A stretch of DNA of 64,000 nucleotides, from NCBI GenBank assembly GCA_009602735.1, contig WELA01010100.1:152740-216739 (forward strand), given 5' to 3'. Source of the stretch: Mesotaenium endlicherianum. Its lineage: Eukaryota; Streptophyta; Zygnematophyceae; Zygnematales; Mesotaeniaceae. The notes below the pieces were generated by a model that saw only the letters and a list, made by a program, of their open reading frames with translations, was not told the DNA's origin and ran no database searches. A program made the translations under genes and the position numbers. Each line of letters starts with the position of its first letter. Positions within the stretch are counted from its first letter, which is position 1. Of this stretch, positions 46,413-59,449 are shown piece by piece.

Positions 46413-47367
46413 TGATGCTGCCTACGCCATTCTAAATAGCGGAGGCTATTTTGGCTGACAATAGGGAATGAGAGGGAAACGGCGGGAACTTCTACATTGA
46501 CGACCAAAATTTTGGACGTCAAATAGAAGGAGAGGCGTCGATGTCCCAAAAAATTGCGGAGGACGCAATCAAAACCTTTCGGTGGCCTCGAGTTGCGTGT
46601 GTACCGAAGTGGTCGAAACTTGGCAAAAAGAGCCGATGCTTCGCACGCGTGTTTGAAAGCATTGTTCACAGATATTGAAGTGAGAGAGCCAATGATATGC
46701 GGAGGATTGGAGTCTTGAGGTAAGAATTAACTTTTTACTATGGTCCTTGGAGAAATCGCTTCTCGGGCTCCAGACTTCGTGGAAGCGCGTGGAGTTCAAA
46801 ATACTTTGCCAAGTCTTTCTGACAGCAGGCGTATTGTAGCATGCTCTCTCTCGCGCGTTGTCTATTCCTAAACTACAAAATACCGCCCCTCTGACACACA
46901 AAAACTACGGCTAGCATACACGTTGGTGGCAAGGATGCTGACGTTTATGATGTTGCGCTAAATTCGATCTTGAGCCGTCGATATGCCAATCTGACGTGAT
47001 TCAAGTCACGGTGCGAAGGTTTGTGCTAGTTTTTTGCTGATTTTTGCTCAATGCAAATGCCCTGTTGGTCATGTCTCTTCACACGCCGTTGAGTCGTGCA
47101 CCTCGAGAGGCTCGCGACGCGGCCAGTTCTCGTCGATATCCCCTGCCACCGCCACCGTGCTACCCTGGGCACACAAAAGCTGTCAGGCGTGGGGAGGATG
47201 GTGTCAGGGTGTTCTATTCGTGCGCATAGCACAAATATATAGAATCTGGTACCAAATTCTAATGGCGGGCCCGCGCAAAAATAAGTTTCTCCCCCCACAG
47301 GAATTTCTCTTTCAGCATCTATTTGCTTATCTTCTCTTCTTCTCACTTTATTTATACTTACTGCATC
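46413..47367. promoter_or_regulatory. Divergent spacer between two genes of unknown role
   Basis: The 955-base region separates the SANT gene (-) from the 47368 gene (+), which point away from each other. It presumably carries both promoters. ORFs here (for example 46569-46901, -) have no recognisable domain and no clear splice link. Confidence 0.35.
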
Positions 47368-48066
47368 ATGGCTGCTACCTATGCGGACATTGTTGCTGGA
47401 TTAGCAACTTCCGCTGGTCAAGCAGCAGCAGCTTCTGCCGTCGAACCTACTGTTTTAACTGCACTTGAACTAGCTGCTGAGACTCGAGTGAAGGAACAAC
47501 TTATCTGCAATTTGGCGGAGAAGACGAAGAGTCGTCACCTTCTTGCCCTCACTCGTTCTATTGGAAAACAATTGGTACATGTGGCCTCACTGATTCGTAA
47601 TGCCATAGTTGTAGGAGAACCATATGGTAGGAAGCAGTGGATCGGATTTAACAGCAATCTTACTTTGTGGAATGACGTTGCTGTTAGGCTTAAGCTTGAT
47701 AAATCAAACATTGCCTCAAGAAAATTGCGGACATGGGCTAGATCGGAGTCCTTGAGCCTGGCTGAATTTTTGACTGCCTACTATGGGTGGAACTCAAGTG
47801 AAGAAGTCGTGAGTGCTACATTCTTCGCAATTGCTTGTTTTTTGGGATTTTCTAAATATTGTGGACTTGCTTGTGATATTAGACTCGGACATGTGATGTC
47901 TAAATTATAATCTAACCTCGTTGTGTAGGGTGCGGGTGGAAAATCAACACCTACTGTGACACGAGGCCAAGAATTTGATTCTGAAGGACGGGCAGGAATA
48001 GATCCTAGTTCTGCAGCGCCTGTACCCATGATTCGCACACGAGGATCTGCTGTTGAGCAGCTGTAA
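47368..48066 (+). CDS. Hypothetical protein, two exons, 192 aa
   Basis: Exons 47368-47808 and 47929-48066 join in phase 0 (GTC|GTGAGT ... TAG|GGTGCG) and end at TAA, for 579 bases in total. The ATG is the first in the frame. The N-terminus is Ala-rich (MAATYADIVAGLATSAG), followed by a helical charged region (RVKEQLICNLAEKTKSRHLL, LTLWNDVAVRLKLDKSN, RTWARSESLSLAEFLTAYYG). The second exon is disordered. No family is recognised. It lies head to head with the SANT gene and ends 142 bases before the Ty3 insertion, which has not broken it. It could be an accessory protein of the same DNA transposon or a host gene. Confidence 0.5.
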
Positions 48067-48203
48067 GGCTGCTCCTGAAACACGCGCATACCTCTTCCCT
48101 CCATGTGTGGCGTTATTGCCCCCACATGTGGAGGTCGGCCCTCGGGTTCGCTCGCTTGAAGGGCCGGCGCGGGTACTTAGTGGGATCCCCAACTGTCCAT
48201 GGC

Positions 48204-48208
48204 TAGGC
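48204..48208. repeat. Target-site duplication, left (TAGGC)
   Basis: TAGGC lies directly outside the left LTR and matches 54346-54350. Five bases is the usual length for Ty3 integration. Confidence 0.9.
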
Positions 48209-49290
<1,082 letters not shown>

Positions 49291-49291
49291 T

Positions 49292-50167
49292 CTAGGTCAC
49301 TGGATTCACCTGCTTGAGCACTACAAAGGGACCTGTAAATCGTGCCCGCAGTTTCCTCTTGCCTGTGAAAGGTAGATTCTCTGTTGACAAGAGTACTTTG
49401 TCACCCACATGGTATGTCACTTCCCTCCTGTGCTTGTTGGCATACTTGACCTGTTCCTCCTGTGCCTTCCAAATACACGTCTTTGCCATATCCCAAGTCT
49501 TGGCCATCTGCTCCATAAAAGCTTGTGTAGTAGGAACCTGAGTCTCCTTGGCGTTCTCCAACAAGATGTTCCCTGGATGATATACTTCTCTCCCATAAAT
49601 CATAGCGAATGGTGACTGCTTGGTCGATCCCTGCATGCTGTTGTTGTAGGCAAACTCCAATCTTGGCAGCTTCTTGTCCCACTCTGAAGGGTCCTCCATA
49701 GTGAAACTCCTGACCACCTCTTGCAGAGTTCTGTTGAGCCTCTCACTTTGCCCGTCTGTCTGAGGATGATAGGAAGTGCTCATACTTAACTTGGTCCCTA
49801 TCAAAGTAAACAATGACTGCCAAAAGTTGCTAGTAAACCTTGGATCCCGATCTGAAACAATCACCTTCGGCAACCCATGTAGCCTGAAATTATGATCAAA
49901 GAATAGCCGTGCCACATCCGCTGCCGTAAAAGTCTCCTTCATGGGAATGAAGTGAGCCATCTTGCTGAGCCGGTCAGACACAACCCAAACTGCATTGTGT
50001 CCTTGACCACTTACTGGTAAAGATGTGATAAAGTCCATAGCAATCTGCTCCCAAGGATACTCTGGAATAGGCAGAGGCTGCAATGTACCTCCCTTCTTTT
50101 GATTTGGTGTCTTGTTTCTCTGGCACGCATCGCAACTCCTGATCCACTCCTCGATGTCCTTGTCCAT
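49292..50167 (-). pseudogene. Integrase of the chromovirus
   Basis: The 291-aa frame begins MDKDIEEWIRSCDACQRNK (the CC half of the zinc finger). It then shows the core (MDFITSLPVSGQGHN, VSDRDPRFTSNFW, HPQTDGQSERLNRTLQ) with all three DDE residues, and the C-terminal GDKVLLSTENL and GPFVVL motifs. The HH half of the finger ([10 protein letters not shown]) is on the other side of a frameshift near the 50184 joint, in the preceding frame. Confidence 0.88.
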
Positions 50168-50205
50168 ATTTCTCTAATAGTATNCCATATTTCTCTAATA
50201 GTACT
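50163..50205. repeat. Short direct duplication around a single N (contig joint)
   Basis: CCATATTTCTCTAATAGTA is present on both sides of the N at 50184. Collapsing it leaves one natural copy, although a one-base frame change and a TAG in this stretch would remain. It resembles the joint at 42541. Confidence 0.75.
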
Positions 50206-52137
50206 CCCGCTCAGCACACTTGCCGTCTTCTCGCTTCCAAAGTGTTTAGCATATAAGCAATCATGATCCTCCGCAAGTAGTAAGTCTCGTAGCTCCTTGA
50301 TGTCGAGTACCACCACTCTCTTGGAATCACTATAATACCATATGCCGTCCTCCTTCTGCATACTTGAGTTGGACTCAGCTGCTCCACCATTAGCAAACTC
50401 TGAGTCCTCCTTGAAGTCCATACTCTCCTTGATGATCGAGACAGCTGCAAGGTCCCACCTTCTGGATAAAGCATCTGCAGGGTTGATCTTCCCGTGTAAA
50501 TACTCAATCTTGTGGTCGAACTGTTGCAGAAAATCCATCCACCTTGCTTGTCTTGGTGTCAACGTTGGTTGCGTCATAAACTTCTCCAAGCTCTTGTGGT
50601 CGGTCTTGATGAACACCTTCCGGCCGTCCACATAACATCGCCAAATCCTCAAAGCCTGGATAATAGCCAACATCTCCCGCTCGTGTGCTGCATAGTTCTG
50701 CTTCGCAGGACTCAACTTTCTGCTCTCATATGCCACAGGCTGCAATCCTTTGCCTTGGTCCTGGAGAAGAATGGCTCCCACTGCGAAATTTGATGCGTCC
50801 GTGATGATGGTGAAAGGAAGCTCTGGACTGGCAATTGCCAACACAGGTGCCTGTGTCAATAGCTCCTTAATCTTCTCAAATGCTTGCTGCTCCTTGTCAC
50901 CCCATAGCCACTTCTCCTGCTTCTTCAACATGTCCGTCACCAGTGCACATATTTTGGCAAATCCTTCAATGAAACGTCGATAATAATTCGCCATGCCGAG
51001 GAAGCTCCTGAGTTGGTGAATATCAGCAGGTACCGGCCAATCTCTGACTGCTTGCACCTTCTTCTGCTCCACCTTGACTCCTTCAGCTCCCACTATATGT
51101 CCAAGAAATTTGACTTCATTGAAAGAAAAGTCGCACTTGCTCATCTTCTCATACAGCTTTTGATCTCTCAAGACCTCCAACACCTTCCTCAGATGCTCCA
51201 CATGCTCTTCCAAGGTCTTCAAATAGATCAGGATGTCGTCCAAAAACACCACCACAAACTGGTCCAAGTAGGGTCTGAAAAGACTATTCATGAATCCGAT
51301 GAATGTAGCAGGTGCATTAGTCAATCCAAAAGGCATGACTGTGAACTCGAACAAACCATAGCGAATTCTGAAAGCAGTCTTCCGAACGTCTCCTTCCGCA
51401 ATCCGTACCTGGTGATAGCCACTCCTCAAATCGATCTTCGAGAAGTACTTTGCCCCGACAAGCCTGTCAATCAAGTCGTCCACTCGTGGAAGTTGGTATC
51501 TGTTCTTGATGGTTACCTTGTTGAGAGCCCGGTAGTCGACACACATCCTCATAGTCCCATCCTTCTTCTTCACAAATAAGACTGGCGCTGCAAATAGAGA
51601 CTCGCTGAATTGGATAAATCCCTTCTCCAATAACTCTGTCAATTGCTTCTTCAACTCGTCCAACTCCGCAAACGATTTACGATAGGCGGGTCTCACTGGT
51701 GGCTTGCTCCCTGGTTCCAACTCGATCTTGTGCTCCATAGCTCTCTGTGGAGATAATCCTGTAGGTAGCTCCTCAGGAAATACGTTCTTGAACTCCTCCA
51801 ACAGCGCCTTAATCTGGGCAGGCATCTCAGCAGGCTTCTTCTCTTGAGCAGTTGAGCTCTGCTCCTTCTGAGCAAGGGAATCAGACACCACTACTTGCTC
51901 CTCCGGCGATGTACATTCGCCCAGGCTGTTAGGATTCACGCTTGCTCCATCTGATGACCTGGCCAGGGCCACCGAAACAAGGTACATCTCCTTCACCTGA
52001 TTTGCCCTGCATAGCTTCTTAACTTGCAGGCTCGACAGAAGACAGTTACTTGTGGTCGTATCTACCTCCACCTGTTTCGCTGTCTCCATTCGACCATCAC
52101 GCCCTTGGACTTTCACTTGTCCTGTGCTCCAGTGCAC
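50205..52137 (-). pseudogene. Reverse transcriptase and RNase H of the chromovirus
   Basis: This long frame carries the pre-RT segment ([16 protein letters not shown]), RT motifs ([47 protein letters not shown]), the active site FLDDILIY (near 51240) and [11 protein letters not shown]. RNase H follows with [33 protein letters not shown] and [10 protein letters not shown]. The RT-RH core has no internal stop. Upstream, a TGA near 52163 separates it from protease. Confidence 0.93.
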
Positions 52138-52164
52138 TTGAGGGTTGGCTTTTCTGAGCCATGG

Positions 52165-52617
52165 TCAGCCCAATATCACCTCATGGTGACCTAACTCTGC
52201 CTGCTCCATAACTTCAGTACTCCGGTGCCCCGCTACTTCCACGTGAATAGCTTCCGTAGGTGCACCACACTTGAGTTTCTGCCCATTTGCCAAAATTGCC
52301 TCCTTAGGCTCAAAATTCTTCTGCACGGGGATTAGCCACTCTTTCACCAGCTTCTTGTGCACAAAATTTGCACTTGCGCCACTGTCGACCATACACTTCG
52401 CCTTGTTGTTGTCGACTACTCCTTCCACGATGATAGGCTTGTCAACGTCTCGTCCTTTGCTTCTCGGCAGGCTCCTGGGGATAACCTCCTTGTGAGTTCT
52501 CGTCTTCACGCCAGTAGACACCCCAAAACGACTTACTGACGTCCTCCTTTTTCCTGCTGTTGAGGTTACTTCGCCTGCACATGACAATCTCGAGCCTGAT
52601 GTCCAAGCTTGCCGCAA
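52165..52617 (-). pseudogene. Aspartic protease of the chromovirus
   Basis: Active-site motif KCMVDSGASANFVH with downstream HHEVILG, the usual Ty3 flap and C-terminal motif, followed by TGA where ILGMPWL would be expected. The frame differs from gag and overlaps it by about 50 bases, which could be a natural frameshift site or decay. Confidence 0.85.
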
Positions 52618-53564
52618 TTATAGCAGGGTCCTCTCGGCTTCAAATTCTGCTGCTTGCGCTGGTACTGAACAAGTCCCAATTTCATAGGTACTGGACCTTG
52701 AACACTCGTGCTTGGCGCTTGAGATCCAAAGTGTCGATATCCTCCAAAGTTGTGGCTGCCCCACTGCCTCTGACTATACTCCACAGCGTCGACCCTTGTT
52801 GCCAATGCCATCATTTCTCCAAGACTGGTAGGGTCCTTGAGCGCCACTTCCTTGGCCACAGTTGGCTTGAGTCCTCTCTTGAACTTGTCCATCATCTCCG
52901 ACTCGTGCATGGATGGACATTGAAGCATCAGCTCATTGAAGCGCGATTCATACTCCTGAACGCTTCCTCGTTGACGAAGGTGCACCAATAGATCTCGAGC
53001 GGTAGCCTCGGGTGCAATAGGTTTAAATTGCCTCTTCAACCCTTCAAATAGCTGATTAACAGTAGCAGAAACTCCAGACAGCTGCTCTTGTTGCTCATAC
53101 CAAGCTCTAGCACTCTTCTTCAGCAAAGTTATGACAAAGGCGACTTTCCTGTCGGGCGTGAGCGCAGAATACTCCATAAACTTCCTCACTCCAAAAATCC
53201 ATTGATGAACAGGCGGCGATCCACGCTCTCCAGTATAAACTTCAGGCTTCGGCGCACGCACTCCCGATGCGGGTGGAATAACTGGTTGCACCACTAGGTT
53301 AACATGAATTGGTGGTACAACGGGTGCAGGTGCCGAACTCGTCGAAGCGGCATTCCCAACAACAACTCGCACCATCCTCTCCACCTCCGCGCGCATATTT
53401 TGTTGAAATTGGGCGTAAACCTCTCTTCCAATTGCATTTGCCATTTGCCTGAGCATTGCCTGCATCTCTTGTTGCTCTCTAGTCATTGTTGGTGCTGCCT
53501 GTTGCCCCGCGCGCTCAACATGCTCGACATGTTCGCCTCCTCCAGCTGCCGACTGCGACTCCAT
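52566..53564 (-). CDS. Gag of the chromovirus, 332 aa
   Basis: The start ATG lies 38 bases inside the 5' LTR boundary. The protein holds the retrotransposon Gag core (PPVHQWIFGVRKFMEYSALT, KKSARAWYEQQEQ, EYESRFNELMLQCPSMHESE) and one CCHC knuckle CYNCGKLGHQARDC near the C-terminus. The frame is open from start to stop. It forms the particle and binds element RNA. Confidence 0.92.
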   Translation of the reverse strand: MESQSAAGGGEHVEHVERAGQQAAPTMTREQQEMQAMLRQMANAIGREVYAQFQQNMRAEVERMVRVVVGNAASTSSAPAPVVPPIHVNLVVQPVIPPASGVRAPKPEVYTGERGSPPVHQWIFGVRKFMEYSALTPDRKVAFVITLLKKSARAWYEQQEQLSGVSATVNQLFEGLKRQFKPIAPEATARDLLVHLRQRGSVQEYESRFNELMLQCPSMHESEMMDKFKRGLKPTVAKEVALKDPTSLGEMMALATRVDAVEYSQRQWGSHNFGGYRHFGSQAPSTSVQGPVPMKLGLVQYQRKQQNLKPRGPCYNCGKLGHQARDCHVQAK

Positions 53565-53587
53565 AATATAATATGCAAACTAGCCCT

Positions 53588-53599
53588 GCTCCAATACCA
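53588..53599 (-). other. Primer binding site, tRNA-Met-like
   Basis: On the minus strand TGGTATTGGAGC begins two bases inside the 5' LTR and matches the plant tRNA-Met primer site TGGTATCAGAGC at 10 of 12 positions. Confidence 0.8.
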
Positions 53600-53601
53600 G
53601 A

Positions 53602-54345
53602 TGAAAGGGGCAGGGTGCCCTAGTGGAAGCGTAGTAACTCACGAGGAAAGGAACTAGTTGCAATCATACTAGAGAGTGCAGCGGCATATCACTAAGAAAG
53701 CTTAGGAAAAATACTCAACATTTTGACAAACTAGAAACTGCTCACAAATGTACTGGGATGAAAGGCCTTGTCATTAAAAACCCGTAGAAATTTACAGAAG
53801 TGAAAACTGATAAGAAACAAAGAAGTTATGCCTATTTATAATTTTCAGCCTAAGTGCTCCTATCTAGGAGGAAGCTACGGATTTTCCTAAGTGTTCGTCA
53901 AATCGTCCCTTCCAGAATATTTGTGAGAAAGCCAGATCAGTCTAATCTGACGTGTCGGGCCGAATTGACGTCCACATACATGCATCGACATTACTAGAAT
54001 ATTCTATCTTAGACGCGCTAGGCTAAACCGAAACTTCTAGGTAAATCGACCTAGTCGGCACTCCGCGTCAGCCGAACTTACGTGAAGGTTCGAGTTCATT
54101 CTAACGGGCCAGATCGCTTGACGTTGTCGGTCAATCCGACGGTCGCGCTCACCGCGAATTAAGGACAGTCGTCAACGGACCTCAAAACTAATTAAACTTC
54201 AGAATTCCGTAACTCTCTCAATACTTGACCAAATTCGATGAACTTTATATCATAGTGACCACAAAAATGCACTCTATACTAATATACAATCAAAGCATAC
54301 TTTCCTGAAACTCAAAAATGCACTTTATAAACCTATGACCTTACA
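53602..54345 (-). repeat. 5' LTR of the chromovirus
   Basis: The LTR is 744 bases with intact TG...CA ends and is the partner of 48209-48951. On the minus strand it should contain the element promoter. Confidence 0.95.
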
Positions 54346-54350
54346 TAGGC
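54346..54350. repeat. Target-site duplication, right (TAGGC)
   Basis: It matches 48204-48208, so the sequences on either side of the element were contiguous before insertion. Confidence 0.9.
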
Positions 54351-54595
54351 TGTCACGTACGAACGGCAATCTTGACGGGTATGCCCCCGGGATTGCTAAG
54401 GGATAAGGAGAGTAAGGGATGAGTAGGGGTGTCACGTCACTTGGGGATAGGACGCACACGTTTAGTCAACACTTGGTGGATGATCTTTGTATTACTTATG
54501 TTTGGATTTGTGTGGGTAGTGACGCAATGACTTGTCAATCGATATAATTAGACTTTTGTTTCGTTCGTATAGCGTTTGGGGATGGGAGAGGGCAT

Positions 54596-54815
54596 TGTAA
54601 TGAATAAGTAATTTGGTAGATATTATGTTCATTTAAATATAATATTTGATCAAGTTCAGTGTGCAAAGTTTAGTTAATATTTAGTCTGCTCAACTTTAGT
54701 AGTAATCAATTTAATGAATCAGCCGACAGCAAAGCTGAAGTCAACTTAGGAGTGCTTGCTGACACATTCTTTGTCTCCCAGCTAACTTCCGTACTCGGTA
54801 GCAGCGTCTTCATCG
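54596..54815 (+). repeat. Left inverted arm of the foldback element
   Basis: It pairs with 55250-55475 in reverse complement. Shared blocks include TGCTGACACATTCTTTG and AGTTCAG. Confidence 0.7.
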
Positions 54816-55249
54816 TATTTTCTATTAATTGATTAATCAACAAAAGACAACACACTAGCAGTAAACTATACTTGTAAGTCAAATGCAAGTAAACTAGCAT
54901 CAATAATGCGATCAAAAAACTTATACATAAGCAAGGCTACAAGACGGTGCGTATCAATGGCTTCTCGCCTTGAATTTAGATAACTCTCAGTAAGGAGTAC
55001 AAGAGAGTTGGCCTCGTTTATGAACTCGAGACCAATATTTAGCACATGTACATGAAATGAGTGTATTGTTCAACGGCAAGTGCGATGGCACCGCCTACCA
55101 AGGAGTTAACCACGTTGGTAGGATTTCGGCTAACCATATGCACAACCATGATCCATCTCCCATCATCCCGAATCGCCATCCACCTTAAAGGAGTCATCTG
55201 GCCACTCATCTAGCACACCACACTTAGATGCATAGCTAGGCAATTTGCT

Positions 55250-55475
55250 GCTGCCGAGTACGGCAGTCAGCGAACAGTCAAAGAATGTGTCAGCAAGTTG
55301 ACCCAAGTCAACAAGCTGACCTGATTGACTTCAGCCTGCTGCTCTCAGCTGAGTCATTTAACTAAGTATCAAATATCCAACAGACTTAATATTAAGTAAA
55401 GTCTAGCACGCTGAACTTATTTAACTATTATATCTAAATGAATATTATATCTATCCAAAATACTGATTTATTACA
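55250..55475 (-). repeat. Right inverted arm of the foldback element
   Basis: Reverse complement partner of the left arm. Identity looks moderate, so the element is old. Confidence 0.7.
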
Positions 55476-55739
55476 GTGCATCTCGCCCTAGCTTGTTTAT
55501 AGGTTTTCATAGCTCAATTTTGCTTTAGCCAGTAGCTGCCCATTTGCCCAGTAGTGCCCAATTCAATTTTTGTTATTCTTTTCGCCTTTGCAGCTAATAA
55601 GTTGCGGGCTTTTCCCCCTAATAGGGGGGGTTTTTACCCTCAGCACATAGGACAGTCGCTTGAGTGCCCAGTCCAGGGAGTACTTTCTCCCTTGTAGTTG
55701 TCACCCGCAGTTAGGGCCCTTTCTTCCTTCAGTGTCTGC

Positions 55740-57110
55740 CAACAGTGCCAGTTGCGACTGGGACAAGTCGACAAGATGGAGAGCAACTAGCACTCTCCTA
55801 GCTATGGAAGGTTGTAATCTTAAGGGATGAGGGATGTAGTGGGTGGACAGACTCCCCAATACTTATGTAAAAACATGGAATCTTTGACCTCATTTACAAG
55901 CCTTTAACGAGAGTAGTCATTAGAGTTAGGGACAAGTTGACGAAATTGGTCGCAGTGGTACTTTTCTACCTGTGGAGGCTTGTACTTTCAAGAATGAGGG
56001 ATGTAATGGGTGAAAAGACTCCCCAATGAGTTTTTAAAGACATGGAACGACACACCCCATCTAAAAGACTTTGGCAAGGATAGTCAGAAGAACAATTCAT
56101 ACGAGGGAGAGTTAGGGGTATGTAGTGAATCAGTATATTGGTAGATGAAATATTCATTTAAATATAATAGTTAATCAAGTTCAGCCTGCTGAACTTTAGT
56201 TAATATTAAGTCGGCTGGACTTTTAGTGATATTCAGTATAATAACTCACCCGGGAGCAGCAGGCTGAAGTCAACATTGATCAGCTTGCTGACACATTCTT
56301 TGACAGTCAGTTGACTGCCGTACTCGGCATATGTAAATTGCCTAGATATGCATCTAAGTATGCTATGCTTGATGAATTGCCATAGGACACCCTTGGGTGG
56401 ATGGCGATTCGGGATGATGGGAGATGGATGTGCATTTGGCAAGTCAAGGCTCTATCGACGTGGTCAACTCCCGGGTTGGCGGTGCCATCCCACTTGCCGT
56501 TGAACAGTAAACTCACCCCATGTACATAGGTTTGGTCATGCTCTCAAGTTCGGCATTCAGAAACGAGGCCAACTCTCTTGTACCGCTTACTGGGAAAGAT
56601 TTGAATCCAAGGCGAGAAGCCATTGATGCGAATTGTCTTCTAACCTTGCTTATGTATGAGTTTATTGATTGCATGACCGATGCTTGTTTACTTGCATTTG
56701 ACTTATGAGTATTGTTTACCGCTAGTGTATTTTCTTTTACTGTTTTATCAATTAACAGAATATACCATAAAGATTACCTGTTGATATCAATATCTTTATT
56801 AATTGTCAATCGCCTATTGGTGACTCAATTTACTTCAGGGCAAGTCAACAAGATGGAGCACAAGTAGCACTCTCCTAGCTATGGAGGGTTGTAAGTTTAA
56901 GGGATGAGAAGGTTTCAGGCTAGGAATGATTCCTAATACCCATGAAAACATCCAATTATTGTCCATAGTGCCAAGACTTTAACAAGGATAGGCAAAGGAG
57001 TGAAAGAAGTCATTAGACGGGCAGTTAGAGAATCATCGACGAGATGGTGCGCATCTGGCGCTCTTTAAGCTATAGATGGTTGTAATTTCAATAGGTGTGA
57101 GAAGTAGAGG
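55740..57110. repeat. Dispersed repeat of about 180 bases, several units
   Basis: Units begin near 55770, 55930, 56840 and 57030 with GACAAG(T)(C/T)(G/A)ACAAGATGG..., then a GCAACTAGCACTCTCCTAGC-like block, a (C/T)TATGGAGG(G/C)TTGTA block, GGGATGAGGGATGTA and ACTCCCCAAT. The array is interrupted by the second foldback copy. Related units reappear at 59450-59880. No coding capacity is evident. Confidence 0.6.
56128..56765 (+). mobile_element. Truncated second copy of the foldback element
   Basis: It matches the reverse complement of the 54596-55475 element from its 55475 end through the core (GGCGATTCGGGATGATGGGA, GAGGCCAACTCTCTTGTAC, GGCGAGAAGCCATTGATG) to about 56765, where the second arm is missing. 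It sits among the 180-base repeats and may have inserted into one. Confidence 0.7.
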
Positions 57111-59449
57111 CATTGAACAAATTGTCAAACATATGTGGCTTGACCCCAACATGCTTGAAAACAGGGGCCTTCTCAGTAGGACCACCAGACTTCAGGGTAT
57201 CTCTTGCAGGGAGACAAGCAAGCAATACGAGCGTGGATGGCAAAGACAAGTTGCCTGTAACAGACGAGGCTTGCCTTCCACCTTTAGGGCCTGGGGTCTC
57301 AAGAAGGGCCAAGGGAGCTTGACTATAGACAAGCACCCTTGTGTGTGACACTATCCCCGAGCTTTTACGGCATGGCATGAATATCGAACCTTATAAAGTC
57401 AAACAAATGAAGAACGTGAGCTTAAGGATACAAAGAAAGCTCATCAACCACAAAATCACCACATATCATAAGAACTTGCCTAAGTTAGCTTCATTTAGAG
57501 CAAAAACCTCATCTTCAAAGAAGCAACAAAATACTCAATACTACATGAACAACACTAAGCGGAACACATAGCACAACATATCGTCAAAGTGAACAGAAAA
57601 AAAGACGGCCACACATGGTTGTGAGCAAGCTGTGAGTAAATGTAGGACTCAGCAAATCAGCAAGGCTGTAAATTAATACAAGTGACTAGAATTCTCCAAG
57701 ACTGATTACATGCCAACAAGCACCAAGATGTGCCCTAAAGGCTAAAACATGTAGCGAGTGACATGGAGAGATGCAGAGAGATGAAGAGAGATGGGAGAAA
57801 TTGGATGGAATTGACGGAAATGGCGGGAGGAGGCTAGGATGGGCTAGGATTCAAAGAAGGGATGGGCTAGGATGGCTTGGAATATGCTCGGGATGGCTAG
57901 GATTAAAGAGAAGCAACATTGCCCAAACGGGTAGGTGTTACCAGCCATTGGCAGCTTATGCAAGCAATTACCACTTATTGCCATTTATGGCCTGCTTATT
58001 GCCACTTATTGTCATATATGTGGTCGCGAGCATGTGCTAGTGAATGCTCCCCAATGGATATAAATGCAGACCTTGCGAACAATCTACAAGCATTTCGTTG
58101 TAATGGCCAGCATTTGCGAGCACTTACGTGTGCTGAAGACCACAAACGACCACATACGACGGGCAGGGTCAAGCGTCAAAAAGTGAAGAAGCAATCAGCC
58201 GCGCTTAAAATTGTTCAGGAAAGTCATTTAAAATCAAATTCATAAAAATAATAAAGAAGTTCCATAATTGTTGTCAATGTGGGTACGATGAAGTACGTGG
58301 CGAAAAAATAGACGACGACTAAAAATATGACATTTGAGCTTATGGAAAAATGGCACAACCTGGCGCAAACTTGTGCACCCGGGGGCAACAGCAAAAGAAT
58401 GCCACATAAAAAGTGTAGAAAATAATTAAATTTCTTCATAGGATTTTCGATATGAAGTTGTTAATAAGCGGCGCAAAGTGGCATATATACCAGTTAACAA
58501 TATAACCTTCAGTGATGAAACCAATAAAATTGTGATAAACATCGCCCGAGCTATTAGAACATGAATGCAGGACGCAAGATTACCCCCAAAACAGCGAAAA
58601 AAAAGGCGCTAAGTCGAGCCGAAATACAATTTTCATTATTTAAATCGTTGAGGGACACTACTAAGCCTCAAATGTTGATTTGTATCATTTGATTAATTGA
58701 TTAATTTCAAGAAGATACCCCTCAAAAAAATAAGAGTTAGCAGCCCATGATTAGCACCCCATGACTGATATCGGGCCGCATTTTAGGGAATTGGCACCCT
58801 TCACGCGTGTGAAAAACGCCACATGGCATACTTTGGGAGCACACAGCCTGGTGTGTTTCGATGCAAATTGGTATTTTCTTAGTTTTAGGCTCCCCAAATG
58901 GGTCCTCATTGCTACCTCAATATACGAAGTGAATCAGAATGTAAAGTACAAGTGATGGCCATTTGTATGAAGTGAAAAAATGGTGCAAAATGAATGGTGA
59001 ATGAATCTTATGCACGTGGACAAGCTAAAGAATCTCCTGTTCAAAATTAACAACTTATAGCAACCGTATGTTCATGATTTATGGCAAGTTTTGGTGCTAC
59101 ATTGTAGAATAGAATGTGTATTTCAACATACCCCCCTTGCAACATGAATCCCGTCCCTAGAAAATTAAAAAATAGCAACAAGTTGGAATGGTTTGGAACC
59201 GCTTTAACCAATATTAGTTTATCACGTCGGAGCATCATACAACATATGAGTGGTTATTGGCAAATTAAAGAAACCGCTCTGCTTCAATATGTTGGACGTG
59301 CTCGACAAAATGCATCAAATATTGTCTCTCGATCTTTCTCACACTACAAATATTGATTGTCTCATCCAAACGCTTCAGCTCATCCAATATATACTGCGCT
59401 TTTGTCGTCGACTTCCCGATACGCTTTGCTGTACTGACTAGTCTCCTTT
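57111..59449. other. AT-rich spacer without recognised genes
   Basis: Short ORFs only, with no domain or splice pattern I trust. A small imperfect direct repeat (GGGCTAGGAT units, 57826-57905) and TTATTGCCATT(T)ATG motifs near 57965-58020 are the only local structure seen. Confidence 0.5.

Larger units (their letters stand above)
54596..55475. mobile_element. Foldback/MITE-like element with about 200-base inverted repeats
   Basis: The left end (TGTAATGAAT..., then TTCATTTAAATATAAT, TGCTGACACATTCTTTG and GTACTCGG) recurs inverted at about 55250-55475. The arms are diverged but collinear over some 200 bases and enclose a unique core of about 450 bases. No transposase frame is present, so it is non-autonomous. 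Part of it recurs at 56128-56765. Confidence 0.75.

Noticed and set aside
54396-57100. CRISPR-like array suspected from spaced repeats
   Set aside because: Units are about 180 bases, diverged and irregular, in a eukaryotic genome. They are not short identical repeats with uniform spacers.
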